64,000 nt of DNA from positions 26,576,700 to 26,640,699 of the forward strand of contig CM050657.1 of NCBI GenBank assembly GCA_027574665.1. Reading direction: 5' to 3'. Shown one piece after another: positions 40,301 to 53,639 of this stretch. Every line of letters begins with the position of its first letter. Position 1 is the stretch's first letter. The DNA is from Rhynochetos jubatus. Taxonomy: Eukaryota > Chordata > Aves > Eurypygiformes > Rhynochetidae. A program made the translations under genes and the position numbers. The notes beneath the pieces are model-generated. The model saw nothing but the letters and a program-made list of their open reading frames with translations, did not search any database and was not told where the DNA came from.

Positions 40301-42384
40301 GGGAAATAAGGATAGAGGTTTGGGGTTTTTTTCATAAAAACCAGCAACAATAGTCTTCTAGCAATGGTGGGAAATTATTCAGATTGAGAATGATCACATT
40401 TGCTTTTGCAGGAATTTGTGGAAAAATCAAAGTAAATCACAAAATCATTATCTGACATTTTTGTTTTCTTTCCTCAAATGCCACATGCAGTTTAGAGTCC
40501 TCAGCCATATACAAAATAAATAAATTCAATGGAAGTGAAGGAAATTTCTTACAAGTGCATATAAGGCACACCGGACAGACCCTTAGCTGGTGTAAATCAA
40601 GGAAGCCATGTCAGCTGCAGGAAAATGAGACTGATTTGCACTAGATGTGGGTCTTAAATAATAATGAACATATATCCTCTAACAAATTTATTTCAGACTA
40701 ATTCCAAAGTCAGTATTTATAAGGGATGGCATTTTGCATCTACATGAATGCAAATCTAATGGTCAGCAACAGATCTGGTAGACACAAAACTCATGGGTCA
40801 AATTCCTTCCTCAGTCACACCCCATTAGCTGAAGTGACAAATGTTCCGGATTTGAAACCCTCATGCTGTCTGGCACACGTAATCCTACCTCTCACCCCTT
40901 TGAAAAGTACCAAGTATTTCAGAAAAAATAAGGATCAAAAAATGCAAAGTTCTCTTACGTTGCAATTAATCGAAATCAGAGCGAGAGGACCTTTCCTGAG
41001 GTCACACTGTCCATCCCAGTAGGAATGTTGAAAGTTTAAATAAGAAGTGGAAAACATTTTAAAGAATCTGAAAGCAGTTTATCAGACAAAAGAAGTGAAG
41101 GAAACAAAACTGGCACAGACACCTCTCGATTCTCACACGGCTCCGTTGGCTGCAGCAAAGGCTGGAAAGCATTCGGGTGATGATAAGCAACCAGGATAAC
41201 CAAGTCCAGTTGGTTAGCTGGTTAGTCAGCTGCAGTAGTGCTCTCCTGCCTGTGAGCTGCTCCACGCACCAGTGGTGTGCAGGACGGATGTTACTGCGCG
41301 CTCTACAACCTAAATGAATAGACACTGCCCTTGCACATGCAGGTCACTCATACACATGACAGTGAAATATTCACAGAGCGTTACGTTCCCAAGCCAGTCA
41401 CACATTACGAGCAGTCTCGTGAGCTTCGCTTTTTGAGATGTGCCATCACCAACCCAGGTCCAATGGATAAAGGTGGGAAAAAATAAATCAGAAGAAACCC
41501 TTACAACCGTAAAACGTGAGCGGCAATAGCCAGCCTGGAGAGAGGGGGCAGGATCGATGGAATAAGTTTTCATCCCAGCTTGTGCATCGCTGATGGAGAG
41601 AGAAGCCGGTAGAGGAAGCCCACGTCAGGAAGAGACCTTGACTGCGGACTTCCGCAGGTTCCTGACGAAGGCACGGGGAAGCCGTAACAGCTCTGCAGTC
41701 AGCCCCCACAGAAGTAACTGTTGTTTAATAAGATCTCTGTATTCCAGACACGGGAGAGGACTTGAAGCAACTCAGATTGGAGGAAAGGTAACTAACCAGC
41801 AGCACTGTAGAAACGCAGAACCGTGAAACCCCATGGTCTGTCACACACACAAGGCAAAGGTCCCATCCAGTCAAAACAACCCTTCCTTATAGTGTGCATA
41901 TTTACACTGTTTTAATCATGTGTCATGCCAGGACATAAACATACAAGTGAAAGAGATCCATTGTTTAAATACCTTCCAAATGTGGCTGAGAACGTGATCA
42001 GTGGTGTTGGGATTTTTATGCTTTCTCCCAGTGCGATTGTGCCATCAGACGCAAGTCACGGGTAACACCTGGGCGATGACTCCCATTCACCCTATCCAGC
42101 TAATTCTCTGCAGCGAAAGAAATTGCTTCCTGCAAGGCCCAGTGGTGTAATTCAGAGCTGGCACAACATGCGCCCAATAATTTTCACTCGTAAGCTTAGA
42201 ACACGGAGCGCGCTCCAAGTAACACAACGGTGCTTCAGATGGAATGGTCTGCTGAAACGAGGAACATTGCATCAAAAGAATCGCAGAGAATACAAGTTTT
42301 CTAGCCTCTCTTTCTTAAAACTGACTGCAGTCAGCTGCACAGAATGCAGAGTTGCTTGTCTGCCTTTTTTATTAAACCCGTTCA
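31308..42384. other. Intergenic unique sequence
   Basis: No supported gene, RNA gene or transposon. A 126-codon frame at 36905-37285 (GTG start, no domain) and a 124-codon frame at 33142-33516 are the longest and look like chance. A-rich runs occur near 34420 and 40271. The composition is AT-rich and CpG-poor, as in a gene desert. Confidence 0.4.
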
Positions 42385-43480
42385 TTTATATCTGTATATG
42401 TAAATATAGAATAACTATGTATAACAAAGCAGCTGAAAGCATCTCCCGTGAGGCAGGATACAGGTCACTTTTAAAGTGTCATTTTAAAATGCAAATCATG
42501 AAAGCAATCCAAATGCTGATATATAGGTTTAATGAACAAAATCTTTATCCCCACCTAGAGATGTAAATGAGAAGGCTTTGTGTGCTTATCCTGCAGTGCC
42601 ACTGGGAGAGAAGGGCTTCCCCAGCAAGCGAGAGCTGCAGCCTGCCCCGGCCCCCAGAAAGCCTTGCCTCTCGCCAACCCTCTGCTCTGGGCCTGGAGCT
42701 GGTTGCTCTAAGCAGCCTCCCTGCGCTGTTTAAACGACTTGCCTCCTCCTCAGAGGAGCTGTGCATCGAAGCCGGTGTCAATATAAGGCTAGAGAAAAAA
42801 CTTGGTTTATATCCTCCCCATCCTGATCTTGTAGCAATGAAACCAAAGCTCTGTACACACACAGGGACGCAGGATCAAAGCATACGGATGAAAGTTAGAA
42901 AAACACTTTTTTTTCCCCCTCCTTCCTTTAAAAAAAAAAACAAAACACCATGCCACACACAAAACACTGAGAGGGCAATTAGGGGCAAACCAGATTCTGT
43001 TCTGCTCACCATTCCGAGACTGGAGCCAAACGTCACAATTCAGCAGAGCAGTTTTCTTTAAATGGCCACCAAATGAGAATTGTCATTTTCCAGAGAGGCC
43101 TGTGAAAGCCAGGAACCCTGCCAGGCTAATAGCGCTCGCTGCTGAGGCCAGATTACACTCCCTCTCCCCCCAGCCCAGCAGGATTAGCAGTGATAAGCAA
43201 ACATGAGGGACCCCAGGAGAGGCTCTGACAGTACCACTCCACTGCAATTACCTCAGTCCCTCCAAAGAGCAGTTCAGATGAATCAGCAAATGCCAGGGAG
43301 ATGGAGGAGAGACAGAAAATGTTTCACCAAAACTTCTGACTATAAACCTGAAATAAAGCCACGTGACACAGCATAGCCGAGTCATTTATGCGATTATCTA
43401 ATGATTCAGGGCATCAAAAATTTTCACAGCCTTCTTCAATAAAAATGCTCTGCTGGAAATAAAACTAATACATCTTTCCT
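42385..43480. promoter_or_regulatory. Enhancer-like non-coding block
   Basis: This block contains a perfect POU octamer ATGCAAAT (42489-42496), a self-complementary CACTTTTAAAGTG nearby, GATTA (43392-43396) and TAATGATT shortly after, embedded in complex CpG-poor sequence without open frames of note. The texture resembles conserved non-coding elements around developmental transcription-factor genes. It lies about 19 kb beyond the PAX3 stop codon. A run of A and an AAAACA tract near 42929-42945 divide it in two. Conservation cannot be measured from one sequence, so the call is inference. Confidence 0.3.
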
Positions 43481-45943
43481 TAAAGACAGTTTATTAAGCA
43501 GAAAAAAAACCCCAAAAAACTAGAATCTTAGCATTATGTGAAACATATCTTCTTCCTTCCACTTCTCTCCCCCTACAAAATGACAGTATGGAATTCATTG
43601 GTCTGTCAAGGTCACCGTGGCCCACAACACTTGCAGGCTTTGCTGAAGCGGGGACCATGATCAGCACATTAGGAGACCGGGTTCTGTTTCAGTAGTCCGT
43701 TACCCCTATCATCATGCCCTTTCCAAATCACAGACATGTATCTGCCTATAAAATCCCCTGTGCCTGATCTTCTCCTAATGACCCTGGGTAGTCACACCAT
43801 GTATTTAATACAGGTTTAGAAGTGCTACCATGCTGGGACATGTCAGTGACTCAAGGCAAAGGACAAAGCGATCACTGTAAGTTTTTGACAGTTGTGCCAG
43901 CAAAACTGCAGCCTATCTTGGTCCTCTTCAGGACACAGGGGTAGAAATGGCATCAGCAGCATGGAACTCTTGCTACTAGCCAAGGAGTGGTTGGCTAGGA
44001 CAGAAAGCAAGGACACCTACCCCAAACACAGCATCCTGGCCTGACCGCAGACATCCAAATGAGCCAGAAAAATTACAATTTTCTTTTGGATTATCGAACA
44101 TACATGGAGTATTTCCTTATACAGATGAGGATACCTGGCTACGTAACCTCAGCTGTCAGAATCTTCTATCTTTGCGTTAATTTTAGGACCCCTTTTCTTC
44201 TCCTTCTGCTCGTGGGATGAAAGCAAGTCTATGGAGGGGATGGGTCACTGCCAAAGGTCATCTATATTTAATGCAGTTTCATGTGCTGGGTCACATAGCG
44301 TTCCCAGGCTGAAAAGAAGGCTCTGTTGCTGGGATTGAAAAAACAAGTTGAAGGTAGCATACAGTCACACTACAAGCAGTTCTCAAGCAGTTCCTACTGT
44401 GCCTTCCAGTTTATTCAGCATAACTAGGAAAGTTGGAAGGTTTCTTCTAAGTGCACCATTCTGTTACAGTGGAAAAGAGGCGTTGGAGGGTTCACATTCA
44501 TTTCATTAGAAACAAGCCCACAGGATTCACCTATTCCCACTAGTACGAGTTAATTCACTAAGTTCACTTACATGGCGAAGGATTTGCTATTACACACCAT
44601 AAAAAAACCCCAAACCCAGCCTGTTTCAGCTGCTCAAGTGGGCCCTACATATTGCTGCGCTTGCTGAGGTCCCAAGTTAGGGCAGCACGCTTGCTCGAGA
44701 CAACATGGCAGCACATGTTTAATTTTAAGCATGTGCTTTCCCAGTCGCCCTGCACTCATCCACATGACTGACGCCAGGCTTCAGCGTAGCCTGGTGTGCT
44801 CCTCTGAATCCAGGCCAGAGGATACTTGAACAATTCCATAAAGTCATTTTAGCTGTTCCTCTGATGAGAAAAAGATTTTCTTTCAAAATATCAGGCTCTG
44901 CCCATGCATGCAAGTATGCCACAGATGAAGTGACGAAAGTTCGCGGCAGCTGACATGCAAATTAGAGAGAAAAGAAGGTAGAGACATGTATAGCATCAGG
45001 CTTGCTTTAATTCAGGCACACTTCATTTTTCTGGAATGCAACAGCGGTCACTGCCATGAAGTTTTCCACGCATTAAAAACTACATCAGAATAACGCTCTT
45101 AATGCCTACAGCTGCCCACAGGCTCCAGGAAAATTTGGTCATATGCAATCCGTATTTTAGACTCCCCATGGAAGCAGAAAGTTTAATTTGTAGAGATCAG
45201 AGCTGCACGTAATCAAAATGGACCTACAATGCAGGATGCAGTTCTAGATGTAACTCGCATGCCATAACACGCCAGAACTTGAACAGCCGAATCAGCTTAA
45301 TCCAGAGTTACAGTAGCATGAGGGCAGTCCAAAATACCTGCCATTCTAGCTGGTCCTGCTTATCTGTCACGCGTTCGACGTTCAGAGAACGACAGACCCC
45401 GAATCACGTGCACACGAGTGTATACACGTATGTCTATAAAACTAGAGCACAGCCTAACACTTACCAGCAGGAGTTTAACCAGAACAGACCTTCTGCAGAC
45501 CGGTTTGAGAAAGCTACGGTATTAATCCACAAAGGGTAAGTGGAAACTGCGACACGGCTGTAATTCAGTGACGCCTTTAATAGAGTATCACTAAATTCAA
45601 AGTGAACGCCTCCCCAAAACCAAAAAACAACCCCCACACACCAGCTGCAGTGCATGGGAGGGCCACCATAACTAGCGAAAGGTAGGGGAACTACAGCGGG
45701 ATCCGTGATGTACTTTGGTTTGGCATGTTTCCTACTAGCAAGGAAGAGGAAACAAGAAGCTTCTTAGTGAGATCACCAGATGAATAATATTAGTTCAGAA
45801 CACCACTACGTAAAAAGAGGAAAAGAAAATTACAAAACAAAGACCATTAATGAATCCCGCTCTTCTTGTGATGATAAATCTTGTAAAATTAAAGGCACTT
45901 AGTAGCCTGTAGAACCAAGTCTTGCAGATACAAACACCCTCTC

Positions 45944-45974
45944 CCTCGCCACTTCCTCGCCACTTCCTCGCCAC
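45944..45974. repeat. Minisatellite, 11-base unit
   Basis: The unit CCTCGCCACTT is present in two exact tandem copies followed by a nine-base partial copy. No function is suggested. Confidence 0.9.
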
Positions 45975-46778
45975 AGCCCCTTGCCTGGGCTAAGTGCGTG
46001 CCACAGTACTTTGTACAGCCCTCCCGCTTTCTCTAGCCTTTAGTCTGGAGCAGACTGGCATCTCAGAGGTGTAAACCATACTTCACAGCCCAGGGCTCAC
46101 CACGAATGGGGTTATTTTGGCTCTCCTATTCCCGTTTCACACCCCACATGCAGAAAGCCAGAAGTGGCTATAAAGGGGACTGACAAAGTTACAGATCACA
46201 GGCGTCTGTGAGCTCTGAAAGCACCATACAAATACTAGTTTCACACACAGAAGAAATGAGGTGGACAATTCTCATATTATAAGCAACACGCCAATGTATG
46301 TATGCTGTTTAGCCCTACCCCCTTCTGTGGGCAATGCAGGCAGCCAACACATCACACTATGGAGAGACCAAAACTCATGGTGCTTTGCCACGTTTCCTTC
46401 TGCCAAGAGAAAATGTGCCTCTTTTCCCCTCATTCTCTCTACACACCAATGTGTCAGACAGAGGTCTTGCTTACCCCTCCATAGCTGGCATTCCATTCCC
46501 ATGGCTGCACACAGGGCTTGTGCCACACCTCCAAACCTAAAACTTGTCTAGCTCTACCTAGTTCACCATTTCGGGTGTCAGGAGGGCTGCGCTATCCAAG
46601 TGTCCCCTCTCGTTTGTTACTAATAAGTACGATCTCCTGGGCAGAGACAAACGGGCTTGGACACACACAGAAGAAGAAAGGCTAATAATGTCACCAGCGT
46701 GCCCCGTGGCTAACAAAGAGACATTTTTAGCGCTGCATGGAGATAGGCTAGGAAAAAGCCTCGTCTTGTTGGCAAACA

Positions 46779-46807
46779 CACACGCACGCACACACAGGCG
46801 CACACTG
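46779..46807. repeat. CA/CG-type dinucleotide repeat
   Basis: An interrupted CACACA/CGCACG repeat forms a short, impure microsatellite. A shorter pure CA run lies near 49817-49828. Confidence 0.8.
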
Positions 46808-48422
46808 TGCAAAATTGTTTGAAGGGCTTGTGGTCTTGTTGTTAAATGAGTTGTGAATGTTTCCAAAAAGCCTGAACACTAGACAATGGCAGCACATTGC
46901 TGAAGAATGTTTAAGGGATTTAGGCTGATCTGATAATTGCCTGGTAAGACAAAAGCAGGAACAGCTTACAGAAATAAAGGACGTGGGTTTGAATGAAGCT
47001 TCAAAAAAATTGATCTTTATTCTTTGCAGTGTATACTATGTCATCTGAAAAATTAAAAGACCCACTGACTACAAGATAAAAATAGAAAGGATCTTCTGTC
47101 AGGAGAGCAAATCCATGCTTACACGCCCTTTCAGAGGACAGACACCCAGAACTCCATGTTCAAAACAGCAGGTCTCCCCACTTGCTCCGAGCCGTTACAA
47201 GACACCCAACCAATACCGATTTTCTTTTCATACACTCCAAAGTCAGCAGCATGATGCAAACACAGATGACTTGAACTTTCCTTTTTTCACCCCAACCTTT
47301 CTAGATGAAGCAGCCAGGACACGTATAACATAGACGAAACAGTGATTTGTGTAAAGAACACTAACTCTGGTCTTGTTTCTATAGTCAAAACCATTTAAAT
47401 TGGAGTTGGATGAATCCGGCAAAAATACATCTGTGAACATTTTCTGGCCTGTTAAAACACTCATGTTCATATGGTTCCACATCAACATTCTGCACATAGC
47501 CCACCCCCGCAGCTAGGCAAAAGGAGCGGCCTCTGGCTCAGATGGTCCCTGACCAACACATCCTTGGAGGCTGGGCAATACAACTGAGAAAACATCACCT
47601 TATCCTTATTATCTTCCTTTGGCAGAGCTATCAGAGACAGAGCGCTGTGATCTGAGCCAACACAGCTATTTCTACAAACATTCATGCTGGTAAGTGGGAA
47701 GCAAATTTTAGTTTTACGAGAAGAGCGTTATGCATAGCATCAACCTCCCTGCGTGCACACACACCAGAAACACTTCACACATCCCGTCAGGAAACAGGAA
47801 CAACAACATCTGATTGCTCAGCCCAGGCTGAATACATATAGAAACTCATTCTAAATATTGAAAGAATTAAAAATCTATACATCCCTAAAATCATCAACAT
47901 GTAATCGTGAACACTACACACTTAAGAAAAATCAAAGTTCTTAACATTATAACTACACTAGCAGAAAAAGAAAAGTTAATACAGTAGTGAAAACTTATTT
48001 GCTCTACTTTGTTTTCATATGCATGTTAAGGAAAAACCAGAGCCTACCTTCCACCTGAAAACGACTGCTGTGCTCAGATAGCCCTCAGCAGCAGCTGGAG
48101 CTGTAATGCAGATGCCTGATCTAGCTAAGGGGTTCTATAACAAGTAAAGACCGTCAATCGAGAGACCCTAGGTAAGGCAGCAAACAAGTGACAGTCTCAG
48201 AAGACTATACACGTGTGCCATCGCGAAGCGGTGTGTCGTATCGCACGCACGATGCCACAAAGCGATAAGCACTGTTCTTTTATATTAAGCACGGCAATAC
48301 GGTCTATGGCAGAACTCTACTATTTTCTTTAACACTTATTAAGCAGGAGAAAGAGTAATAAATCAGATGGCAGTGTATACAGTACAACTCTGAACGAAGC
48401 TTGTGCAAGGTTTTAGCGAGTA

Positions 48423-48428
48423 TTTATT
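48423..48428 (-). other. Candidate poly(A) signal of the KCNE-like gene
   Basis: TTTATT on the plus strand reads AATAAA on the minus strand, about 755 bases past the KCNE-like stop codon. It is the first canonical hexamer I see downstream; an ATTAAA variant lies nearer at 48601-48606. Use of either is inference without transcript data. Confidence 0.25.
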
Positions 48429-49182
48429 GCAGCTACAGAGTAGCCGTTCCTCGGTTAGGTTTGTGATCAGCCATAGTGACCATCCCTAGGTCTGAAACAT
48501 TCCAATGAGAAACAGGAAAAGAATAAATACACACAAGAGACTGAAAAGGCAAGGACTACAAATTCACTGAATACACAACCTGTTTTTCCACTAGATGCAG
48601 TTTAATTACATTGTGCAGATGGTTTTTTGAATCTTTTGCCATAGCATGTGAAATTAATTTTTGAAGGAAGGGAATGCAAGAGGAGCTTTTCTATATTTAC
48701 ATGTTAAAGAGCAGTTGCTGGTCTAGGCACGGTAAAATGCGTTCTGCTGTTCGAGGGAGGCACTTTCCAGGCACTCTACACAACTGGTTTCCAGGTCTGA
48801 ACAGCTCGGAAGTGACAGCATTCCCCTGGAGTGGGTATGTGCATATATAAACTAGTCTTCTGTCTTAAATAAATTCAGAGTCTCGGCGTAGGATGGGTTC
48901 CCATTCTGGTTCCACCAAACTGGAAGCAAAAGCTAAAAAATGGCACTTTTCACTGCTATTTTAAAGTCCACAAGATTTCTCCAGCATTTAGAAAAGCTAC
49001 ATTCCAGCAGCAAATGGATTACAAGAAAGAGAGGAACTTCTTTTTCCATTACCTATTTTAAGCAATGCTTTGATTTACTGGGAGTGGGACAGCCAAACAA
49101 GATAAATGTGTAGATCTTCACTTGAGATGTAGGCAGCAGAGACAGTCCGGTGCATTTTGCAGAGCATTTTGGTTTAAGGAGT

Positions 49183-49509
49183 TCAAAGAATACTTTCTTC
49201 TTCAAAGTCAAATTTCACCACCACCGGCCGGGTCATGTTCCACTTCTTATTTCGATTCCTATCCTCGATGAACTCCTGGTAAGGATCTTTCTTTGAAATG
49301 GCTTTCTTCGAGCGTACATAACCAAAAAAGACAGTTAACGCCAGGAAAGAGTAAAACAACATGACAAAGAGGATGAAGAAATAGGCGTTGTCATATGGTT
49401 TGTATTGTGGCTCTTTTTGTTCTGTAGCGTTTTTCCTTGTGTCCAGGTTCCTTTCCAGAAGTTGCAGAACACATTGTGAGATGAGAGAAGCTAAAGCTGT
49501 TTGGTTCAT
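49183..49509 (-). CDS. KCNE-family potassium-channel beta subunit, intronless, extra paralogue
   Basis: This is a complete 108-residue frame with ATG at 49509-49507 in a good start context (CACCATGA) and stop TGA at 49183-49185. The N-terminus has two N-glycosylation sequons (NQT at residue 2, NAT at 27), fitting an extracellular side. One hydrophobic segment spans about residues 43-65 (AYFFILFVMLFYSFLALTVF). The KCNE hallmark follows: GYVRSKK at 63-69, then KDPYQEFIEDR at 74-84. KCNE proteins are single-pass subunits that alter gating of voltage-gated K+ channels such as KCNQ1. Where KCNE1 has FTL and KCNE3 has TVG, this protein has LAL (56-58). Length and membrane-proximal sequence are nearest KCNE3 and KCNE5; the tail (WNMTRPVVVKFDFEEESIL) is unlike any I recall. 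It is not KCNE4, whose gene lies on the other side of PAX3 in human. A single coding exon is typical of the family. The 5' UTR exons were not identified. Family membership is nearly certain; the subtype is open. Confidence 0.9.
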   Translation of the reverse strand: MNQTALASLISQCVLQLLERNLDTRKNATEQKEPQYKPYDNAYFFILFVMLFYSFLALTVFFGYVRSKKAISKKDPYQEFIEDRNRNKKWNMTRPVVVKFDFEEESIL

Positions 49510-52500
49510 GGTGAGGGATTAAAAAGTATGTCAGAAAACACGGAGGAGACCGAGCATCCAGGGGCCCCAAGCGACACCGCGTTGAAGTGGGAGTCTATCC
49601 ACTAGCTTTAACAGGAGCTGGATGTGGCCTGTAATCATCTCCTCTTTAGGTAAGGAATGCTGTTAAGCACTTATTGGGTCTCAGTCATTTGATAATGAGG
49701 CATTTGGCTGATAAGCCCGCCTTGCCTGTGAAAAAGTCTATTAATAATAACAATAATGGGACAGTAACAAATCCCCAAGACGTACATCTGCCAGGCAGTT
49801 TTCAATGTGTGATTTACACACACACACACCCTTTCCACCTATATCTGGGGAACAAATCTGCTCAGGTAACTAAGTGAAAGGATTTTAAAAGCACCAGTGA
49901 GATGTGATAGGGGTACAGGAGCAGGAGAAGGGGCGAAAAAAGAAGGAAAAATCACACGAGGAAGGTGCTTAAGTCCATCTCTGAGTTGAAGTATGTGAAC
50001 AATCTCACGGAATTTCCAACAAGCAGCCCTAATTGCCATTCTCAGGTGCTTTCTCTCCACACCGCAGCTGGCAGGCTGTGCAAGAGCATGGCCCAGAGCC
50101 TGGTGCCTGTCTGCACAGTCCCTGGGGAAAGGCCAGCTAAATACAGTGCCCACGGAGCGCACCAGCGCTCGGGATAAGTAAGGGCTGTTGAATACTGATA
50201 CGGCATGTCAGTCAGTTGCTATCTAATGTGAAAACTTAAATTTCCACTCAAATATGACAGCCTCAGAGCTTAAGTGGGAGGTTGAATGTTTTACCGTGCC
50301 TGTGCGTTGGGACTGGTAGTCTGTAGCTGTGTACTGCCACAAACACGTATCCCACTGGAAATGGGCGCGAGAGTAACATCCAAACTGAAAAGGACGGCCT
50401 ATAAAGTCGTTCTGGAAAACGAAACCCTCGACTGCCACTGACAAGTGGACTGGGCTGAATATTTTCAGACAAAGAGTAAGGGGGTTAAGTCTTCTCCAGC
50501 GTGGTTTGTCACAGGTCATGTCTACTTGCACGATAACAGCAGAGCAGCCTCTGTGGATTCCTGCTTCCTATTGTGTTTTACAGGCTAGGTCACTCTAAAG
50601 TAAATTGTTGTTTTACAAAGTAGTGAAACCTTATCTCACTACAAAAAAAAAAAAAAGAAAAAGAAAGAGAGAGTCCTTACTGCCACAAACGACAATGCCA
50701 GCTGTTTCTTTCTGTGATCTGAATTCTGGGGAGTAAGCACCATGACTTTGAAGTGGAGAGCACATCACCCGACCAGCAGTTTGCCAACTCCGCACTGTTT
50801 CTTTAGGCCTGACCCCCTGAACTGATTGTATGATGACTAATTCACATGCTAAGATTGCAGTATATCGGTATCACTAAACAGCCTGCGTTTGTCATTAAGG
50901 GTTTCTTGTAAAAAGAAAGATGAAAGTGAAGGCTGTAATTTTATATGAGCAGCAGACTATGGTATAAGTACATTTAGAATATGCAACTTCTAGAAGAAAT
51001 GTTCAGCTCCACATTTTAACTTTGTTTTAAAATCAGCCTTTAAAAAATAAAAAGGATGAAATATTCCCACAAAGAGCAATGCCAAATCCTGGTCTTGGTT
51101 AGGGTTATGGGAGGGATCTCATTCACCTATTCTTGTGGGTAAAGGAGAACACATTCAGTGGACCTAATCTTGTTTTCAAGAGAGAGAAGAAAAGCTTTAT
51201 CATCAGTTTAACTACAAAAAAAAAAACATTCATTACACTGGTATAAAATCTTCAGGGAAACTATGCCCAATTTATATTCATATAACTGGAAAAGGATTTT
51301 CATTTAGGTTATGCAACTTTTCCAGACCTCTGTAAACTCTTACTGTTTGTTTGTTTTTTTTAAAGAATTTGCCTCAGTAAAAGGAGCATGCGATTCTACA
51401 TGAAGTTAACTGGACACATGCTAATCCCTGCAAATTTCTTGCCTGCTTGAGAAACACATGCCCTCTGTTGGCCAAGTTTTGAGGGCTTTTGGTATTGGCA
51501 AAATAAATTAAAAAAAAAAAAAAGTGGGTGAGGGGACACACTACACACGACTAGGACACCAGAACTGAGTTGAAAAGCAAGTGACAAAAATCCCTCCAGT
51601 GAATTCACAGTGACGGTTCTGGGTACGCCATGAATGAGTGGTGCTGCACCTACACTTCATGCTTCTTAACACCGAGCTGCAGCACCCTGCTGCTTGCGGT
51701 GCACAGGCGTTGTTTATTAAAGTGGGTTTTGACTCACATCATGCTATGCAGTCAACTGACCGCCTCACGTACCTATGCAGTTTTTCAATACTTCTTAATG
51801 AAAGGCCCACAGAGACCTGTACTTTCTTTCCCACCTTCCAGACAGTCAGCCTAAGCCTGGAAGCTGAATTACTCTTGTTAACACTGGGTGAGGCTTATCA
51901 ATACGTGAGCTTCGTCCCACGGGTAGCTCACAAACTCAGAACCCAGGCACAACAAACCTCCCCTACACCTTCCTTTCCAGACATGCCGTAAGGTATCCAG
52001 GTCTCCCCACAGTAGGAGCTACTCTAGGTCAGAGCAAACCACCCTTAACACAACTGATATGACATTTCACCAGTTTCCACGTGACTACTCGTGGAGTAAA
52101 CTCCACAGCACTTAAGGAAGGATGCTGTGCAAAGGAAGACTTGCAGTCTGAACGCTGCCACTACAGGAAAGATTTAAAGGCCTCGCATACACATGTACCA
52201 GAAAACTATAAACGAGGAAACACACATACCATAGCAGACAAAGTCTTCTGCCTCCAAGCTCTACTGGTTAGACTGGGCCTCCAGGCAGGCTTCTGGGTAA
52301 GCGGTGGGACCTCAGCTGCACTCCCATCAGCCTTGGGAAGCATTATGCCTTCCAGCCACAGCATAGCTCATTCCCTCCTGCCTTGGAGGAGCTGCTCACT
52401 GCTGGCCCACAGTCCTCACCTACGCTGCCCTGCTTTGCCCTTCCCGACCTGCTCTTGCCCAAACACACCTGCATCAGGAGTTAGATGATAGGACCCAACC

Positions 52501-53639
52501 CCAATTAAAGGGAGATGCTCATTAACCCTTCTGCTCCTCTAGTGTAATCTGGTCTTACCGTAACTTAGGGTGTTGCATCTAGTTGAACAGATCAATGTTC
52601 TGTCAGGCTACACAGACAAACACTGCCTTAAAGTTGCTTTTTCTCCCCCTTCTTTTTCACCCTCCCCCAAACAGCTAAAAGTACATAATGGCGCTTTGAA
52701 CAAGATCCTAAAAAGCTATTTCCATAAAGTGGTCCAATTCTTTTTAGAGATGTAAGTACATGAAACTCTTCAAATGCGGGGGGACAATGAGTGAAGATTA
52801 AAAAGAACGTAAAAGATTAAAAGGAAAAGACCATAAGAAAAACTCAAAGGGAGGGGGGAAAGATCAAAAAGAGGATTAACCATGTTACTTGTTGTTTTTC
52901 AGAAATTAAAGAAGTATGGAGGATAAGGAATTTGTTTCCTTTTGGCCCTAGAAAAATGCCAATTATGGTAGCTAAATTGCCAGGATCACATATCAGTATG
53001 CTTTGGAAATGTGAGAAATGGATGGGAAATATAAACACAGGGCAATAGCTTACAGTTATGTTATGAATTAAGCCACAAAAATATCAAGATTTAGTCACTG
53101 AATAAGCTGCCAAAGTTAATCTTTCCTGATGAACTTGAGCAGAATCAGAATAGAAGCAACAGAACTGGAGTTTCACAGATCAAAATTGCCCTCTTCACTC
53201 ATCTTTGCTATCTCCGGGTCCTCACGCACCTAAAATTTCCACTAAAAATCAAAGGAAAGCGAATGGGTAGACACAGGCACAAGATCAAGTTCCTGATCTA
53301 CTGTGTGTATTCATTTTAGGAGTATTTTTAAAGATTTAAGGATAAAAAAATTAACTACTCTGAGTCCCTTTTTGGCAAGAGAGCTTGTGATACTAGCCTC
53401 ACTAGCCCAACTTTTGTTTTCCTTTAGACTTTTAGGACACAATAGCAAAATAATCTTTTCAGGGGTGGAGAAACAGCATCCGTCCAGGTCTCTTAAATAA
53501 ATGGCATTTATGTAGCCCTTTACAGATAAGGATGACAAAAGGAGGTAGGCAGGGATTTCTGCCAGCAGCTTGATGAGCGTCTGAACCCCAGATATGATTT
53601 ACCAGATCTGCAGGGTAATTTTGCCAAACCAGCTATATT
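49510..53639. other. 5' flank of the KCNE-like gene and intergenic DNA
   Basis: On the minus strand the first 170 bases upstream of the KCNE start include possible 3' splice sites but no compelling one, so the promoter or upstream UTR exon cannot be placed. Further out there are A-rich simple repeats at about 50641-50673 and 51508-51523. No other gene or transposon was recognised. Confidence 0.4.

Larger units (their letters stand above)
43481..48422. other. Intergenic unique sequence with minor simple repeats
   Basis: No supported gene. Minor repeats are listed separately at 45944 and 46779. A small CpG cluster lies at about 48215-48265. Short frames have no recognisable domains. Confidence 0.4.

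Noticed and set aside
49183-49509. Naming this gene KCNE4 because KCNE4 is near PAX3 in human
   Set aside because: KCNE4 has a different membrane-proximal sequence and a long acidic tail of about 170-220 residues in total, and lies on the other side of PAX3. The frame here is 108 residues and closer to KCNE3/KCNE5 in length and motif.
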